The notes beneath the pieces were generated by a model. That model was not told the origin of the DNA. It searched no databases and saw only the letters and a list, made by a program, of their open reading frames with translations. 64,000 nt of DNA from Adineta ricciae (taxonomy: Eukaryota; Rotifera; Eurotatoria; Adinetida; Adinetidae). Positions 22,962 through 34,200 of this stretch are shown piece after piece; position 1 is the stretch's first letter, and each line of letters starts with the position of its first letter. Position numbers and translations under genes: made by a program. The stretch is from the NCBI GenBank assembly GCA_905250025.1, contig CAJNOJ010000070.1, forward strand, positions 335,186 to 399,185. The letters run 5' to 3'.

Positions 22962-23817
22962 ATGTTTGCTCTACCTACAAATTCCAATTCGATATTTATA
23001 CCTACAATTCAGAGTAAAACATTTACATTGTTTTTCAATCGTTTGAATGTTATTTTTAGCGGGATGTTTGAAAGCAGAATTCGATTCAACTTATCCCGTA
23101 CATCTGCAAGGCATCATCAATCCAGAAGAATTTCAACAATCGATTCAAAAAATTAACCGAGCAATCTCTTCGAGTGCGTGGATGATGATCGTCGGACTGC
23201 TTTTCGCTGGTTGTATCATCGGTGGTATGATATGTTTTATTGTTGGTGGAATACAAGGAACTAGATCACGTGAATTTGGATTTCATGCATTGATTGGCGT
23301 TGGTATTGGTTTAACATCGTTTGGTTCAATTGTATTCAGTGTTGGATGTTGTGTCATACAGACACAGCGCTCCGCACGAATGCGACAAGCTATTAGTCAA
23401 GAGTCAATGAAGTATTCAGCTAGGTCGCCAATACCGTGCAGTTGGAGATTGAACATGACAAGAGGTTTGATCGGTTCTGCGTACATCCATAGTCATCATA
23501 ATCAAGTGATTTATCAGGTGAGTTCTCGATACTTTCAAACTGTGATTATGTATATTTCTTTTATCATTCAGATTGTCATCGATGTTGGCCGAGCCAATGC
23601 ATCTGAATCCGGAACTGCGGTATACTATTCAAATACAGTTTCCTCTACTGCACCAACTGTTTTTATTGGTCAACCACCTTGTTACATGCCATCGCCGCCA
23701 CCACCACCACCTTATAGTGTCGATACAATAGAAACCTGTCTCAAGTGTGGACTCGTTCGTCAGGATCTTACAGCTAAATTTTGTTCATCATGCGGAGAAG
23801 CATTTGAGAAATTTTAA
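22962..23817 (+). CDS. Golgin A7/ERF4-like two-helix membrane protein with zinc ribbon tail
   Basis: Three exons (22962-23013, 23060-23517, 23572-23817) give 251 residues. The N-terminal part resembles the Golgin subfamily A member 7/ERF4 domain: an FIPTIQTGC strand, then FDSTYPVHLQGIINPEEFQQ. Members of that family partner with DHHC palmitoyltransferases. Two hydrophobic helices follow (about residues 65-90 and 105-125), then a PCSWRLNMTRG strand. A poly-proline run comes next (23694-23714), and a C-terminal zinc ribbon has two CxxC pairs (CLKCGL, CSSCGEAF). The second intron is 54 bp with no stop, so skipping its removal would insert 18 residues in frame. The first exon rests on splice signals and resemblance. 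The family call is likely but not certain. Confidence 0.6.
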
Positions 23818-24194
23818 AATAAATTATATAAACCCTTTGAAAGTCTGACTGTCATAGTTTCATTCGAGTGCATGTAACGCAGTTCAAATTATTTTCTAGT
23901 CGAAGACGATACGACATAAATATTTCAGAAAATTAATTCTGTCAATCATTTCTCCGTACGCATATGTTATATTTTTAGTCATCAACTTGCGAATAAATCA
24001 ATGTTAATTACAATCAAAGAAAATTAATTTTGTTTCCCTATTTATAACATAAAATTGCATATATAGATCAATTAATTTGATAAATAATGCGTCGTTCTTT
24101 AATATCTGTGTGTCTATATATACTCGATGCATTCGTAATGATATGTCCATGAAATTCGGAATAAAACTTCACCTCTCCTGAATATTTTGTTCAA
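23818..24194. other. intergenic, no gene seen
   Basis: AT-rich spacer between two rightward genes. No RNA gene or repeat recognised. Confidence 0.45.
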
Positions 24195-24563
24195 ATGGGT
24201 ATTGAAAATTCCAAACCAAAACGAAAGAGTATCGACGAGCATATTTCGAAGAAGAAACGACCGTCATTTGTGTTCAAATCACACGGTTAGTTTCGCTGTG
24301 ATATTCGATGATTTATTCGTCATTCTTTGTATTGTAGAGAAAAAAGCGAACGATAAAGATTTCGATATAAGTAGAGAAGGTAAGAACATACTGGATAATC
24401 AAGTGAGAAAGTGACATCTTTCTTTTTATATTCTAGAGTATCGAAAACTTATCGAGGTAAAACAAAAAAATTGTAATTGTCGTCTATTTCTCATTTCGAT
24501 GTTTAGGCTGCCCGTCGTGCATCTCTTCCAATGGTTAATCCTGCCTTTTCTTTTGTATTATAG
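24195..24563 (+). CDS. small basic protein, four exons, 69 residues
   Basis: Four short exons (24195-24285, 24338-24379, 24437-24456, 24507-24563) join in phase across three introns of 50-57 bp, all with GT-AG ends. The result is a 69-residue protein with no stop until the last codon. It starts MGIENSKPKRKS, which places a Gly after Met and could be a myristoylation signal. A lysine-rich segment follows, then a short amphipathic helix (EEYRKLIEAARRASL). It is too short and too spliced for a simple ORF scan. Four consistent junctions in such a small gene make chance unlikely. I do not recognise the family. Confidence 0.62.
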
Positions 24564-25313
24564 CTTTTTTTTTCACCCTCATATTCTCGCAATGAACGAA
24601 GTTGTATATATATGTGAAGCGTGAATAAATCTTCTCGAATGACGGAAATATCTTCTACCGCTTTTTTTCATTAACGCAAAACTGTCCTTTTGTCTAAGCT
24701 GTCTGGTTTTCCTAGAAAGAATCAATAAGTCTGCACGAAGAAGCGTTATTCTAAAACAAAAAAGAACTCATATTGAACGTCGTCACTCATATAATCAATG
24801 TCATGAGAGCGGTTCTATAAATAAATGTTCTCCGAAAAGGATCGTTGTTGCTTTTTTGAACTCGGAAGTAGAGGTTATGCTGCCTGCTATTACCGATCCG
24901 TATTTATTCCAAAGTCTTTGGATAATCTATCAACATGAATTACTCGATGAGATTCCATTGTCGCCATAATGTGAGGATGAACGAAAATCCGGGTCTTGTT
25001 GTTTTCGTAAACAGATATTAAAATCGAGATTGATTAAGAAAAGAAAAAAAATATAAAGGTTCTGCCGAGGAAAGAACGCAAGAGAGAAAAGACTAGAAAA
25101 TAAGTGTGTTCGATGAGCAAGCATATGGAAGGAAAAAAAACACATGACGGAGAGAGAAAAACAAAAGAAGAAAAAGAAACAACACGGTTAGTCAAGTAAG
25201 GAATGCATGCTGACGAATAAGAAAAGTAATTATGTCGTCTTTGAGTTTTAGTACAATAATATGTTTATTTACATTCATCGTATCTATAAACCAGATATAT
25301 TTGTATTTTTTAG
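24564..25313. other. intergenic, no gene seen
   Basis: Purine-rich on the plus strand around 25030-25180. The leftward frame 24930-25145 is a low-complexity shadow. A TTTTTTAG right before 25314 may be the acceptor of a 5' UTR intron in the next gene. Confidence 0.45.
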
Positions 25314-26501
25314 ATGATATTCGAACGATCATTGTTAGAAGCAAATCTCGTCTTTGACAGAAATGATTCGATGACATGTCGAGTGTGTGGTGATAAAGCT
25401 CGCATTAAATTCTATGGTGTGTTGTCATGTCAATCATGTAAAACGTTCTTTCGTCGATATAATTTACATCCTGAAGTCTGTCAATTTACATGCATTGTTT
25501 TCCCATCGATTGATGGATTCTTTTCACTTTAGATTGTTCGATCGTGTCAATACAATGATGAATGTGAAGTGAATATGTTAACTCGACATACATGCGCCGC
25601 ATGTCGTCTAGCAAAATGTTTTTCCACTGGAATGAAGGCAAATCTTAATCGTAAAGATAAACGCAAAGCTTCAACACAAGCAAACTATCAAATAGTTCCT
25701 CTAGATCTTTTAACCAATGATCGTTCGTTACTGACTCCAGCACAATGGACATTGATTTCGAATGTTGTACATGCTTTTGACAGATTTGGAATAATGTCTA
25801 AAATGAAATACCTTGCTCAAAATGTTTCGTTAACAAACTTAAAAACGCAATTTACTCAAGACAATGCTTTTAAAATGATCGGCTCGGCGTATATGTCAAT
25901 GCAGTCATTAATTGATTGTACACCTGAATTTCAAGTACTTTGTATCAATGAACAGAAATCTCTTCTCCAGCGTAACTTACATGGGATTGGCTGTTTCTAT
26001 TCAAATCTTCTTTATCGTGATAGTGAAATATTCGATAATAGTGCGTGTTGTCTAAGTTATGTATTAGCTTATGGATTTAATAACATTGAACAATCGAAGA
26101 TTCTAGTTAAACGTCTCGATATTGACTCTACATTATTTCAACTGTTACTTATTATCATCGCGTTTTCTTCCAATTGTTTTATTGTCGATTTTGACAGTTC
26201 GAATATTCTTCATGATAGTTTTCTATTCGGAACATTTCGTCTATTTGGAAGTCAAAATATTTATGTTGAACTGCTTTGGAAATATATGAACTATCGGTAC
26301 GGTTATAATGCGACGATCATTCGATTTAGTAAACTTATTGGACATGTAGTGAATATGTTGGGATATATAGCAGAAGTTTATACAACTCATTCGGTTCATC
26401 GGACTTTTGTTGATGAAGTCGTTGAGGAAACGAAAGATATCTTAGATGTTAGCCAAAACCAACCAGTAGCTCTTTGGGGCAAAATAGTTGGCACAAGTTA
26501 A
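25314..26501 (+). CDS. nuclear hormone receptor (divergent P-box)
   Basis: Two coding exons (25314-25475 and 25533-26501; 57-bp intron with a GT-AG pair) give 376 residues. Finger I reads CRVCGDKARIKFYGVLSC then QSCKTFF; finger II reads CQYNDECEVNMLTRHTCAAC then RLAKCFSTGM. The linker SLLTPAQWTLISNVV and the helical ligand-binding domain align with the other two receptors here. The intron in the finger linker is at the same place as in those genes, but the hinge intron found in them is absent. The P-box is CQSCK. A broken relative of this gene lies about 1 kb downstream. It should act as a DNA-binding transcription factor with unknown ligand. Confidence 0.86.
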
Positions 26502-27440
26502 ACGCATCGCTTGCTTGATTACCGATGTATGTATGTTTATCTAGTTTCAAATTTGTATGTCTGTTTACATGTGGACCAAATCTATGAACTATCTCAAATA
26601 AAATTGATCGTCGATTTCAAGTACACTCCCTTTGTTGATCGTCGGCAAATCTTATTTCGACTAAGCGCGACCTTTTTTTTTGTTTACACCGACATTTAAG
26701 AGCGCAGAGAAAGATAACTTGCGTCTATTCTGTGTAAGATTTCAGATGAACACATAACGAGGACAAATAGACGTCAGCAATGCGTGACAAAACTATGTAG
26801 ATACCAGATTTCCTTTTGAGAAAATTGCCCTGTCGACAGGGAAAGAAAGGAAAAGCGGATGTGTCTGAAACAGAGATTACATTACCTGTCGGATAGAAAG
26901 TCAAATGAAGGTATTCTTGACGGGAAAAAATAAATCCGACTAAGATGACGGCACAGAAAAAGAAATTTATATTACATTAAAACAGATATTTAATGTTTTC
27001 TCAAATATTTCTATGGATCCATTGTCACTAGAATCACGATTATATAGTCCGTAATATTTTTTAATTATATAGCGCCCTAGATTATAAAAATGACGTATGT
27101 AGTAAGAGCGGGTAGAACGCTTCCATTAGATTAGGTATTATATAATGAGGCAAGTGAGACACCTAGAAAATCAGAATGAAAATGTGAATATGGAATTTAA
27201 GTAGCCAACTTGATCATTTTCAAGACTTTACTCTTTAAATCGTATTTCTTAAAGCTTCTTTGTTTTTATTTAATGACCAACAGAGCGTGGTTACTCATTG
27301 AATTCACATTTGAACTTGTTTTTAGAATAGTGCATACTCAAAAGCATTCCGTTTGAAAGAATCTATTCGCTTGAAAACGCCATCAAAACGATCTTTATCA
27401 TTAACATTTGAATTTGGAGAAAATAACGGTAAAAAAGTCT
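26502..27440. other. intergenic, no gene seen
   Basis: No protein-like frame beyond short low-complexity ones. It may contain the decayed upstream part of the receptor pseudogene that begins near 27441. Confidence 0.45.
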
Positions 27441-28130
27441 TTTCTCACAGTGTAAAGTCTGCGGCGACAAGGCTTTTATCATAAATTACGGTGCACGTTC
27501 TTGTGAAGCATGTAGAAGCGGTAGCATTGAAGACGACATGAAAATCACACGATCGAGCAAAACCGGTAGGATTTTTCGTGTTTTAATTGAAAGTAATCTG
27601 TGCGTTGCTTTGGATTTGTAGCCCACTTGTATTTTACCAGCATTAGATCTTCTTCAAAATGATCATTTCTCGTCGAATTTCGCGATGCTGACGTTTCCTA
27701 CAATCGTGCATGTTCGGAAAGCTATAATCACGTTTATGGGTCAGAAATCATGGAGCAATCTTTTGCTCTTACAAAACGACTTGACCTTGATTGATCGTTG
27801 TTGAAGATCATGTTTATTATTCTTATATACTTATCCAGCTGTTGTCTTGTTTACATGTCTGGAAAAACATCGAACGATAGTTTTCTGTTAGGTACATTCC
27901 GTCTATATGGAAGTCAAAATAGTTGTGTAAAGTTATTACGGAAATTCCCAATCGGTACAACGTTTTGTTGGGCTCATTAAGAATATTTTCGATGTTATTG
28001 GCAATGTTGCAGATATGTATTCCAATAGTGAAATTCACCAAAACTGCGTCGGTGATGTAGTAGAGAGAATGACTGAAACGTTAACTATCAGTCCAAATGA
28101 ATCGGTGGCTCTATGAGGGGCAAAAGCTCG
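27441..28130 (+). pseudogene. decayed nuclear hormone receptor
   Basis: Remnants match the receptor at 25314-26501 in order. Near 27455-27520 there is half a finger (CKVCGDKAFIINYGARSCEA) that runs into a stop. Near 27870-27930 comes a ligand-domain stretch (SFLLGTFRLYGSQNSCVKLL) that aligns with the same region of the intact gene. Near 28000-28115 lies a tail containing VVERMTETLTISPNES and a stop where the intact gene reads on. The frames change between these pieces and much of the ligand domain is missing, so no functional protein is expected. It probably arose from a local duplication. Confidence 0.8.
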
Positions 28131-28421
28131 TTATCGATTTAGAACGTTCAGGTGTTGTTGTTTTGTATCAGAATGAATTAATAACTGTTTTTCTAGACCA
28201 TAAACGGAAGAAGTGATACACACAGATATGCAGAAAACTTCTTATATAATTACTCACGCACCTAGCCATCGAGGTCACAGAGTTGATAGTAGGAAACAGT
28301 TGGTGTTCTCTCTTCATCTTTAACAAATGATGATCGAATATGTCAGCATAGAAGTGTCGAGAATATATCATTTATTGAACAGACATCAAAATACAATAAA
28401 GAAAAAGTTATCAAACGCTAA

Positions 28422-29177
28422 TTATGATCCACTTTGTCTTAAGAATAGTTTCAGAACCGGATGCTGGTTCGAAGTAGTCGTAAACATACTCGCAAATGTG
28501 TTCCACACCTGGAAATTTCTTTGTATCTGTTCGATTTCTATTTCCAGCGGTTTTAAAGTAGCACCAATAGTCTCTTCCGATATGCAGCTAGATAATAATG
28601 TTTCCAAAATGTTTTCCCTCGTTTGTTTTCGTTGAGTCAAAGTGTCCTGTACAGTTTGTAATATGCCATTGATATTTGAACCGAGTTTTTCCACAAATGA
28701 TGTGGTACACTGCGATGAACAGTTGGATGATATTTCATGATGATCACCCTCGAAATGCTCGATACAAAGGTTTGAAAGTCTTTGTAGGACATCCATTTGC
28801 AGTACAGGCAGTTGCTCGATGAATTGACGTAATTTTGTTATATCCGTGTTGTCGACTGATTGATTCTGAGTGTTGAGACGAGAAAGTTTTTTTTCTAACG
28901 CGGCACAATTTTGCTCACTGGTAGTCAGCTTCTGGTGTAATAGATAGTTTTCTTGTTTTAGTGCATTTATTTGGTTTTTGTGAATAATTGATGAGAGTGC
29001 AACGGTATATCTATGCCAACAAGAATCACAAAAAGAAAAGACCCAGTCCGGAGTAGTAGCACATAAATATCCACTGCTGATATCAAAGCAATTCGTAGCT
29101 TCGAAATGAGGCGAATCAATGACATACACATACCACGAACAATTCAAAGGTCTTCGGCATCCATAACAATCAGCCAT
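28422..29177 (-). CDS. zinc-finger-like and coiled-coil protein of unknown function
   Basis: A single-exon protein of 251 residues. The N-terminal part has two CxxC pairs (MADCYGCRRP at the start, FCDSCWHRY at about residue 50) that could bind one zinc. A predicted coiled coil follows (NALKQENYLLHQKLTTSE), then a mainly helical C-terminal half. Related architectures act as scaffolds, but I do not recognise the family. The ATG at 29177 was preferred because the frame beyond it starts at TTG. The gene lies tail-to-tail with the nuclear-receptor pseudogene. Confidence 0.6.
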   Translation of the reverse strand: MADCYGCRRPLNCSWYVYVIDSPHFEATNCFDISSGYLCATTPDWVFSFCDSCWHRYTVALSSIIHKNQINALKQENYLLHQKLTTSEQNCAALEKKLSRLNTQNQSVDNTDITKLRQFIEQLPVLQMDVLQRLSNLCIEHFEGDHHEISSNCSSQCTTSFVEKLGSNINGILQTVQDTLTQRKQTRENILETLLSSCISEETIGATLKPLEIEIEQIQRNFQVWNTFASMFTTTSNQHPVLKLFLRQSGS

Positions 29178-29445
29178 TGTCTCTTCGAATTCAAAAATAT
29201 CCAAAGAAGAAGAACTGGTATTACTACTCAATGTTTTCAGCAAAATATTCTTGCTGTGCGTGACTCACCAACGTCATCTTATCGGTTGCTAACAACAAAT
29301 TTCTTAGTCAGTGTATCAACATCACACACAGTCAAATAGAGAAGAGATCGTATTCGAAATTTTTATTGAAATATTCATTCATAAAAAGAGAAAGAATCTT
29401 TTTAATAATTTATCGTGAAAAATAAATAAATAATTGTCATTTTGT

Positions 29446-30867
29446 TCAATTAACTGGTGGTGGTGGAATACTTGAATTCCAAACTGGTTCGTTTTGTGCT
29501 TGAGTCGATTCAACATATCTATCGGGTTCAATCAATAAAACATCTAAGTTATATGTTAAATATGCTTTATTTCTTTCCGATAAATCTTTTAGCTGATTTA
29601 TTTGCGAAAGAATCGGTTGAGTCGAATCTCGAGCAAGTACTGAACGAACTTTCATACGACACAATTGCTTCAATCGAAAGCCTCGTTTCATACGATCACG
29701 AAGTTGTTGGAATAATGGTTCAATGAGAGAAACATGCTGTTGTCCACTTTGTCGAACTCTAAATCGAAGTAAATGACATGTCCTTTGTCTCATTTATCGG
29801 AAAATCTTACATGTTCATCTCATACTGTTGCTGATCTAAGTACGATTGAAAACCTTTTGTTTCACATAAAGGTTCGATAACGTCCATCAGATTGACGCGT
29901 ATATTTGGTACACGTAAGTAAATTGAAAAACAAATTTTGATAATATGTGCGAAATATTTGCGAACATTTATCAATCGAACGATTAGTAATTGTGCGAGAT
30001 AAACGCGTGCAACTGAATACGACTGATTGATACTCGAAGGTCCAAGGACGTGATAGAAAATTTCCATGTTTTCACTCGATAGAAACTGAGATTGTTTCGA
30101 TAAAAGTTGGTACAGCTCGTCTAAATACGCCGCATGACATGTCAATGGAAGAAAAATACAGCCGATCAATAGAGCGCGAAAGATTGTTTGTTGTGACGAA
30201 AGATACGGATCAAGACGAAAGACAAGACGACGATAAAGTGTCCGGGATGTGATATTGTAGAAGTATCGAGCTAAAGAAAGGAATATGCAATGAGTTTTCA
30301 GCTTGTTGATGTTTTTCTCTACCGGCATCTCGAAGAAAGAGATCGATCTTCGCTTGATCAGCCTCGGAATCTTCTTTCATCAATGGAAATCGAAGGACAG
30401 GTGAATCTTCGATGATGCTCATGATTTGAATTTGCAATAGAACTGGATAGGAGATGAAATGATCGGTTAAATCCGCATACACAATTTGCTCGAGATAGTT
30501 GTTAATCAAATGTTCGTATTTTGCATTCTGATGAAGTTCAATCAACTCATCGAGAAATGAGATAAAATAGTGAACACGTTCGTAGTATTTACTTGAACAA
30601 AGTGAACCGATTTCGGCGACAGTCGATAGAAATAGTGAACGTTCATATGACAAATACATGCTAGCAATGTTTGTCAATGATATTAAGTACGAAGGTGAAA
30701 TTAAGTCTGTCATTGATTGGGAAATATCTTTGTTCTACAAGGAGAATCTGGAAAATGGATGAGAATATCAAAGAAAACAATCAAACCTCGAGAAGATCAT
30801 CAGCAAATCGACGTGCACATTGAATTGGGGTTAAATAAGTCGGTTTTTGTTGAATGACGATCTCCAT
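29446..30867 (-). CDS. SOCS-box-like protein with helical N-terminal region
   Basis: Four exons (30867-30787, 30734-30323, 30270-29811, 29758-29446) join in phase to 421 residues. The C-terminal part contains a SOCS-box-like stretch: GFRLKQLCRMKVRSVLARD, then KAYLTYN, as in proteins that recruit Elongin B/C and Cullin 5. The preceding 300 residues are helical and may be a degenerate ankyrin or other helical repeat; the first exon (TPIQCARRFADDLL) hints at an ankyrin turn. The predicted role is a substrate-recognition subunit of a ubiquitin ligase, which is inference from the box. It is divergent from PIBF1 at 31214, with 346 bp between the starts. Confidence 0.62.
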
Positions 30868-31213
30868 TTGTTGGCAAATTCAATGAAAATATCGATCACC
30901 TTCGCTTCGGACGCACTATATTTTATCGAAGGTAATAGTGTATTTGACATTCGCTATCTCCAGTCAGGAAGACCGATAGATGTCGCTGTAACGAAATATT
31001 TCTAAATTCAAATGTAATCTTGAATATTCGATCCGAAATTAAGTTTTCTCTTCTTAGAAAATAATCAATATCGAATAACTTACGGTTGAGAATTGAACTA
31101 GTCCTCTGTTGTCATAGGATCGATTATCTTCCATGGTGGAACAGAATTGGATGAATAAAACGAGAACGAGCTGATCGACTGCCTCCATTCTTCTGCGGTT
31201 TCTTAATAGAAAA
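30868..31213. promoter_or_regulatory. divergent promoter region between SOCS-box gene and PIBF1
   Basis: Both flanking genes start outward from this 346-bp interval, so it must hold both promoters unless an unseen 5' exon intervenes. No core element stands out. Confidence 0.4.
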
Positions 31214-34200
31214 ATGTCGAAAAAGTCCAAGAAGAAATCAACGAATGGCTTCGATGATGCTGATAGTGATTTAGACTTCAATAATGATCACGATAGTTCA
31301 GAAAGTACTCTACCAACTGATCCAACCTTTCCTGGATTAGCTGGACTTTCTCTTCTTGACGTATGTATTATATTTTTAATTTATAGAAAATATTTCTCAT
31401 CAGTGAAAAGTGTTGACCATAAAAATATCCAACGTTTATATTTTCGAACACATTGCTGGGCTTGTAGTTCGAAGTCGACTTCTTGGTTGATTGCATCGAT
31501 CTCGCCTAGTTTTCTTGTTTGATCTAGAATAAGCATGCCTTGTTCGATGACTTTCACCAGAGATTTCTTTTGCCATTGATCATCGATTTCATCGGGTATG
31601 ATTGGAAACGATGATTCGTCGTTAGTGAACTGTGATACAGTCGAAAGAGTTTTATTTTTTAAGAAATTTTGTTTGGCGCGAAGTGTTGTAGTTAAAATCG
31701 ATGAGCGAATGACGGAACTGGTGTCTTCAGTCAAACTTGGTTGAAGTGCTCGCACCGATATTGATCTCCATTGAGGGAAATGGTTCGTTAATTCATCCTC
31801 GATTGCATCATGATACGCTTTAATCAATGAGAGTTGACCTTGAAATGAAAGATTTTCTCGTAGAAGACGATGTTTACGTGAAATATCATCAGTGGGAAGG
31901 ACACTGCCGTATAAACGTTCAAGATGTTGTTGTTGTTCAGTTTCTTGATTATTCTTGTCGATAATGGAAAGTAAATGTTGACGTTGTTTGCGTTCTTTAA
32001 CAGTTAGTTGTATGTTATTGTCGAAGAGTCGCTTCGGCCAGAGAATCACTCCGACGTGGATTAATGTCGGAAGTAATTGATCAAATTCTTCGGGAACTTG
32101 TTGACGAATTTCGTCGAATCGCTTTCGATCCGATTCAGATAGACTTGGATTCAATTCGAGTGAAGACAATGGCAACGGCCGATCTCGATTTGTAGTCGGT
32201 GTACTAATATAACTTCGTGCTACTTCGTTGGACGGTGCACGAAAGAAGAAATTAGATGCGACTGCTTGCGGTGATGGTATAATTGGTGACTGACGCGTAC
32301 GCGGCGATAATATTGATGATCCTGTACTTGAAATAGACAATGCTTTCTGAGAAGTGGTACGATAGAATTTGGCTTCGGTCGTCGCAGCAACGTAGGGATC
32401 ACGTGGCTTCGCCGATTTGTTTTCGATCTTGATTTCTGAAATAGAGATCCAAGATAGCTGTCCGTAGAGATAGTTCGTGATTTACCTGGAAGAGAAGCTG
32501 TTACAGTTGGCGGTGGAGGTTGTTGATAAATATTTCGTAAACGAGGACTTGATGTCGCTTGTCGTTCACTAGTTTCTTCTCGTGCGAATTGAACATGTTT
32601 ATTCGCTTCTGGTTGATCAAAAAGCCATGTTTGAACCAGGTCATTTGAATCTGGCGAGAGAAGATCATCTTGACTTAGAGTTTTAAAAAACGGTGAACGC
32701 TTTTCAGTAATTGTTGGCAGTGTTCCTTCGTTTCGAAGTTGCGGTAGTAACATCGTTTTTGGTCGTTCTAAACTTCTCGGCCTAAAATTTGATATTCAAT
32801 ACTTTCATAATACATCTAATCTATCATTACCCCGGAGTTGTTTTTATTGTATTCATTTATTCTAAAAAAAACGACTATTCATTTAAAGATATGAAGAAAA
32901 GCATGTCAGCAGTTTTTAGTAATAAAAAAGATAAATGTTATCAAAAAACAATATGTAAATATTTATAGGATACTTCTCCCACGGGTGCAGCCGGGAACGA
33001 TTTTGACGGTTTCATATCAACACCTCGGACTACTTTGGACAACAATGTGATGAAAAATGTTATCGAATCGAAAAAACTACTGCACAGCCTTCAATTACTG
33101 AAAATCGAATTGAATCAACGTGATCTTCTCATACAAAATTTGAAGATCGAATATGAGGAAAAGTGTGAAGATTTGCAAGAGAAACTAGCTGATATGACTT
33201 ACCAACGCGATCTGTTGCAAACTAAACTCAATTCTCAACTTCAAGTAAGACTAAAGACCAACATCAATGATTAAAAACAGCATTTTTGTTGTAGGTCGAA
33301 CGTGAATTAGCACTTCGTTCACAAGATGAAGTTCGTCAACAATTAACACATATTATGGAACGACAGCGACAATTAGAAGACGTGAATGCACGTTTAGTAT
33401 CAAAATCGAATGAAATTCGACACAATTTACAACATAAAATTCTTCCAACTGACGAAGAATATCGAATATTAAAGTCAACGAATATCAATTCGGAACAAAT
33501 GCCGTTAAAAGACTTCATTATGGTTTGTACTTCCGAAAAGAATCAAAACAAAGATCTATTTTGAATATTTCAGATCAAATTCTACGAAACAGTACGTCCG
33601 ATCGAAATGGAATATGAAAATTGTAAAAGAACGCAAAACATCTTGGACAGTAAACTGACCGCAACAGGACAGGACCTTCTTCAAACTCAAAAAGTAAAAC
33701 ATTAGCGAGTGAGTTTGTCAACTAAATCTATCCTTTCAGGCATTAGATGAAGAACGTCGCTCAAACCATACTGTTCATATGCAATTACAAAAGACGACCG
33801 GAGAGCTGAATGAATACAAAAACTTGTGTGAACAGAATGAATTCAAGAAGCAAAATTATGATCGAATTAAAAGGTAATGTACTTGTATTGATAGCCGAAA
33901 ATAACTTGGCTCTTTACTTAAGTGAACGAGATCAATATGAACATCGTATTGTTGAGCTCGATCGACAAATAACACAGAATGAATTACACATTCAGACGCA
34001 AACAAAAGAAAAAGAAAATTTACTTTTACAAGTAAAATACATAATTGAATTTACATAAAAGAAGATAGTTTTTGTTCATCATATGTAGTTGGCGGAATTA
34101 CGTCAAGAAATAGTTGTTCTACGACAAGATAAAGAATATTTAACGCGACAATATAATGATATTCAACATAAATTTTATTCAACGGAAGAGAAACTCTCAA

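Noticed and set aside
24930-25145. Minus-strand ORF in the spacer
   Set aside because: Phe-rich low-complexity translation of a purine-rich tract, with no splice partners.
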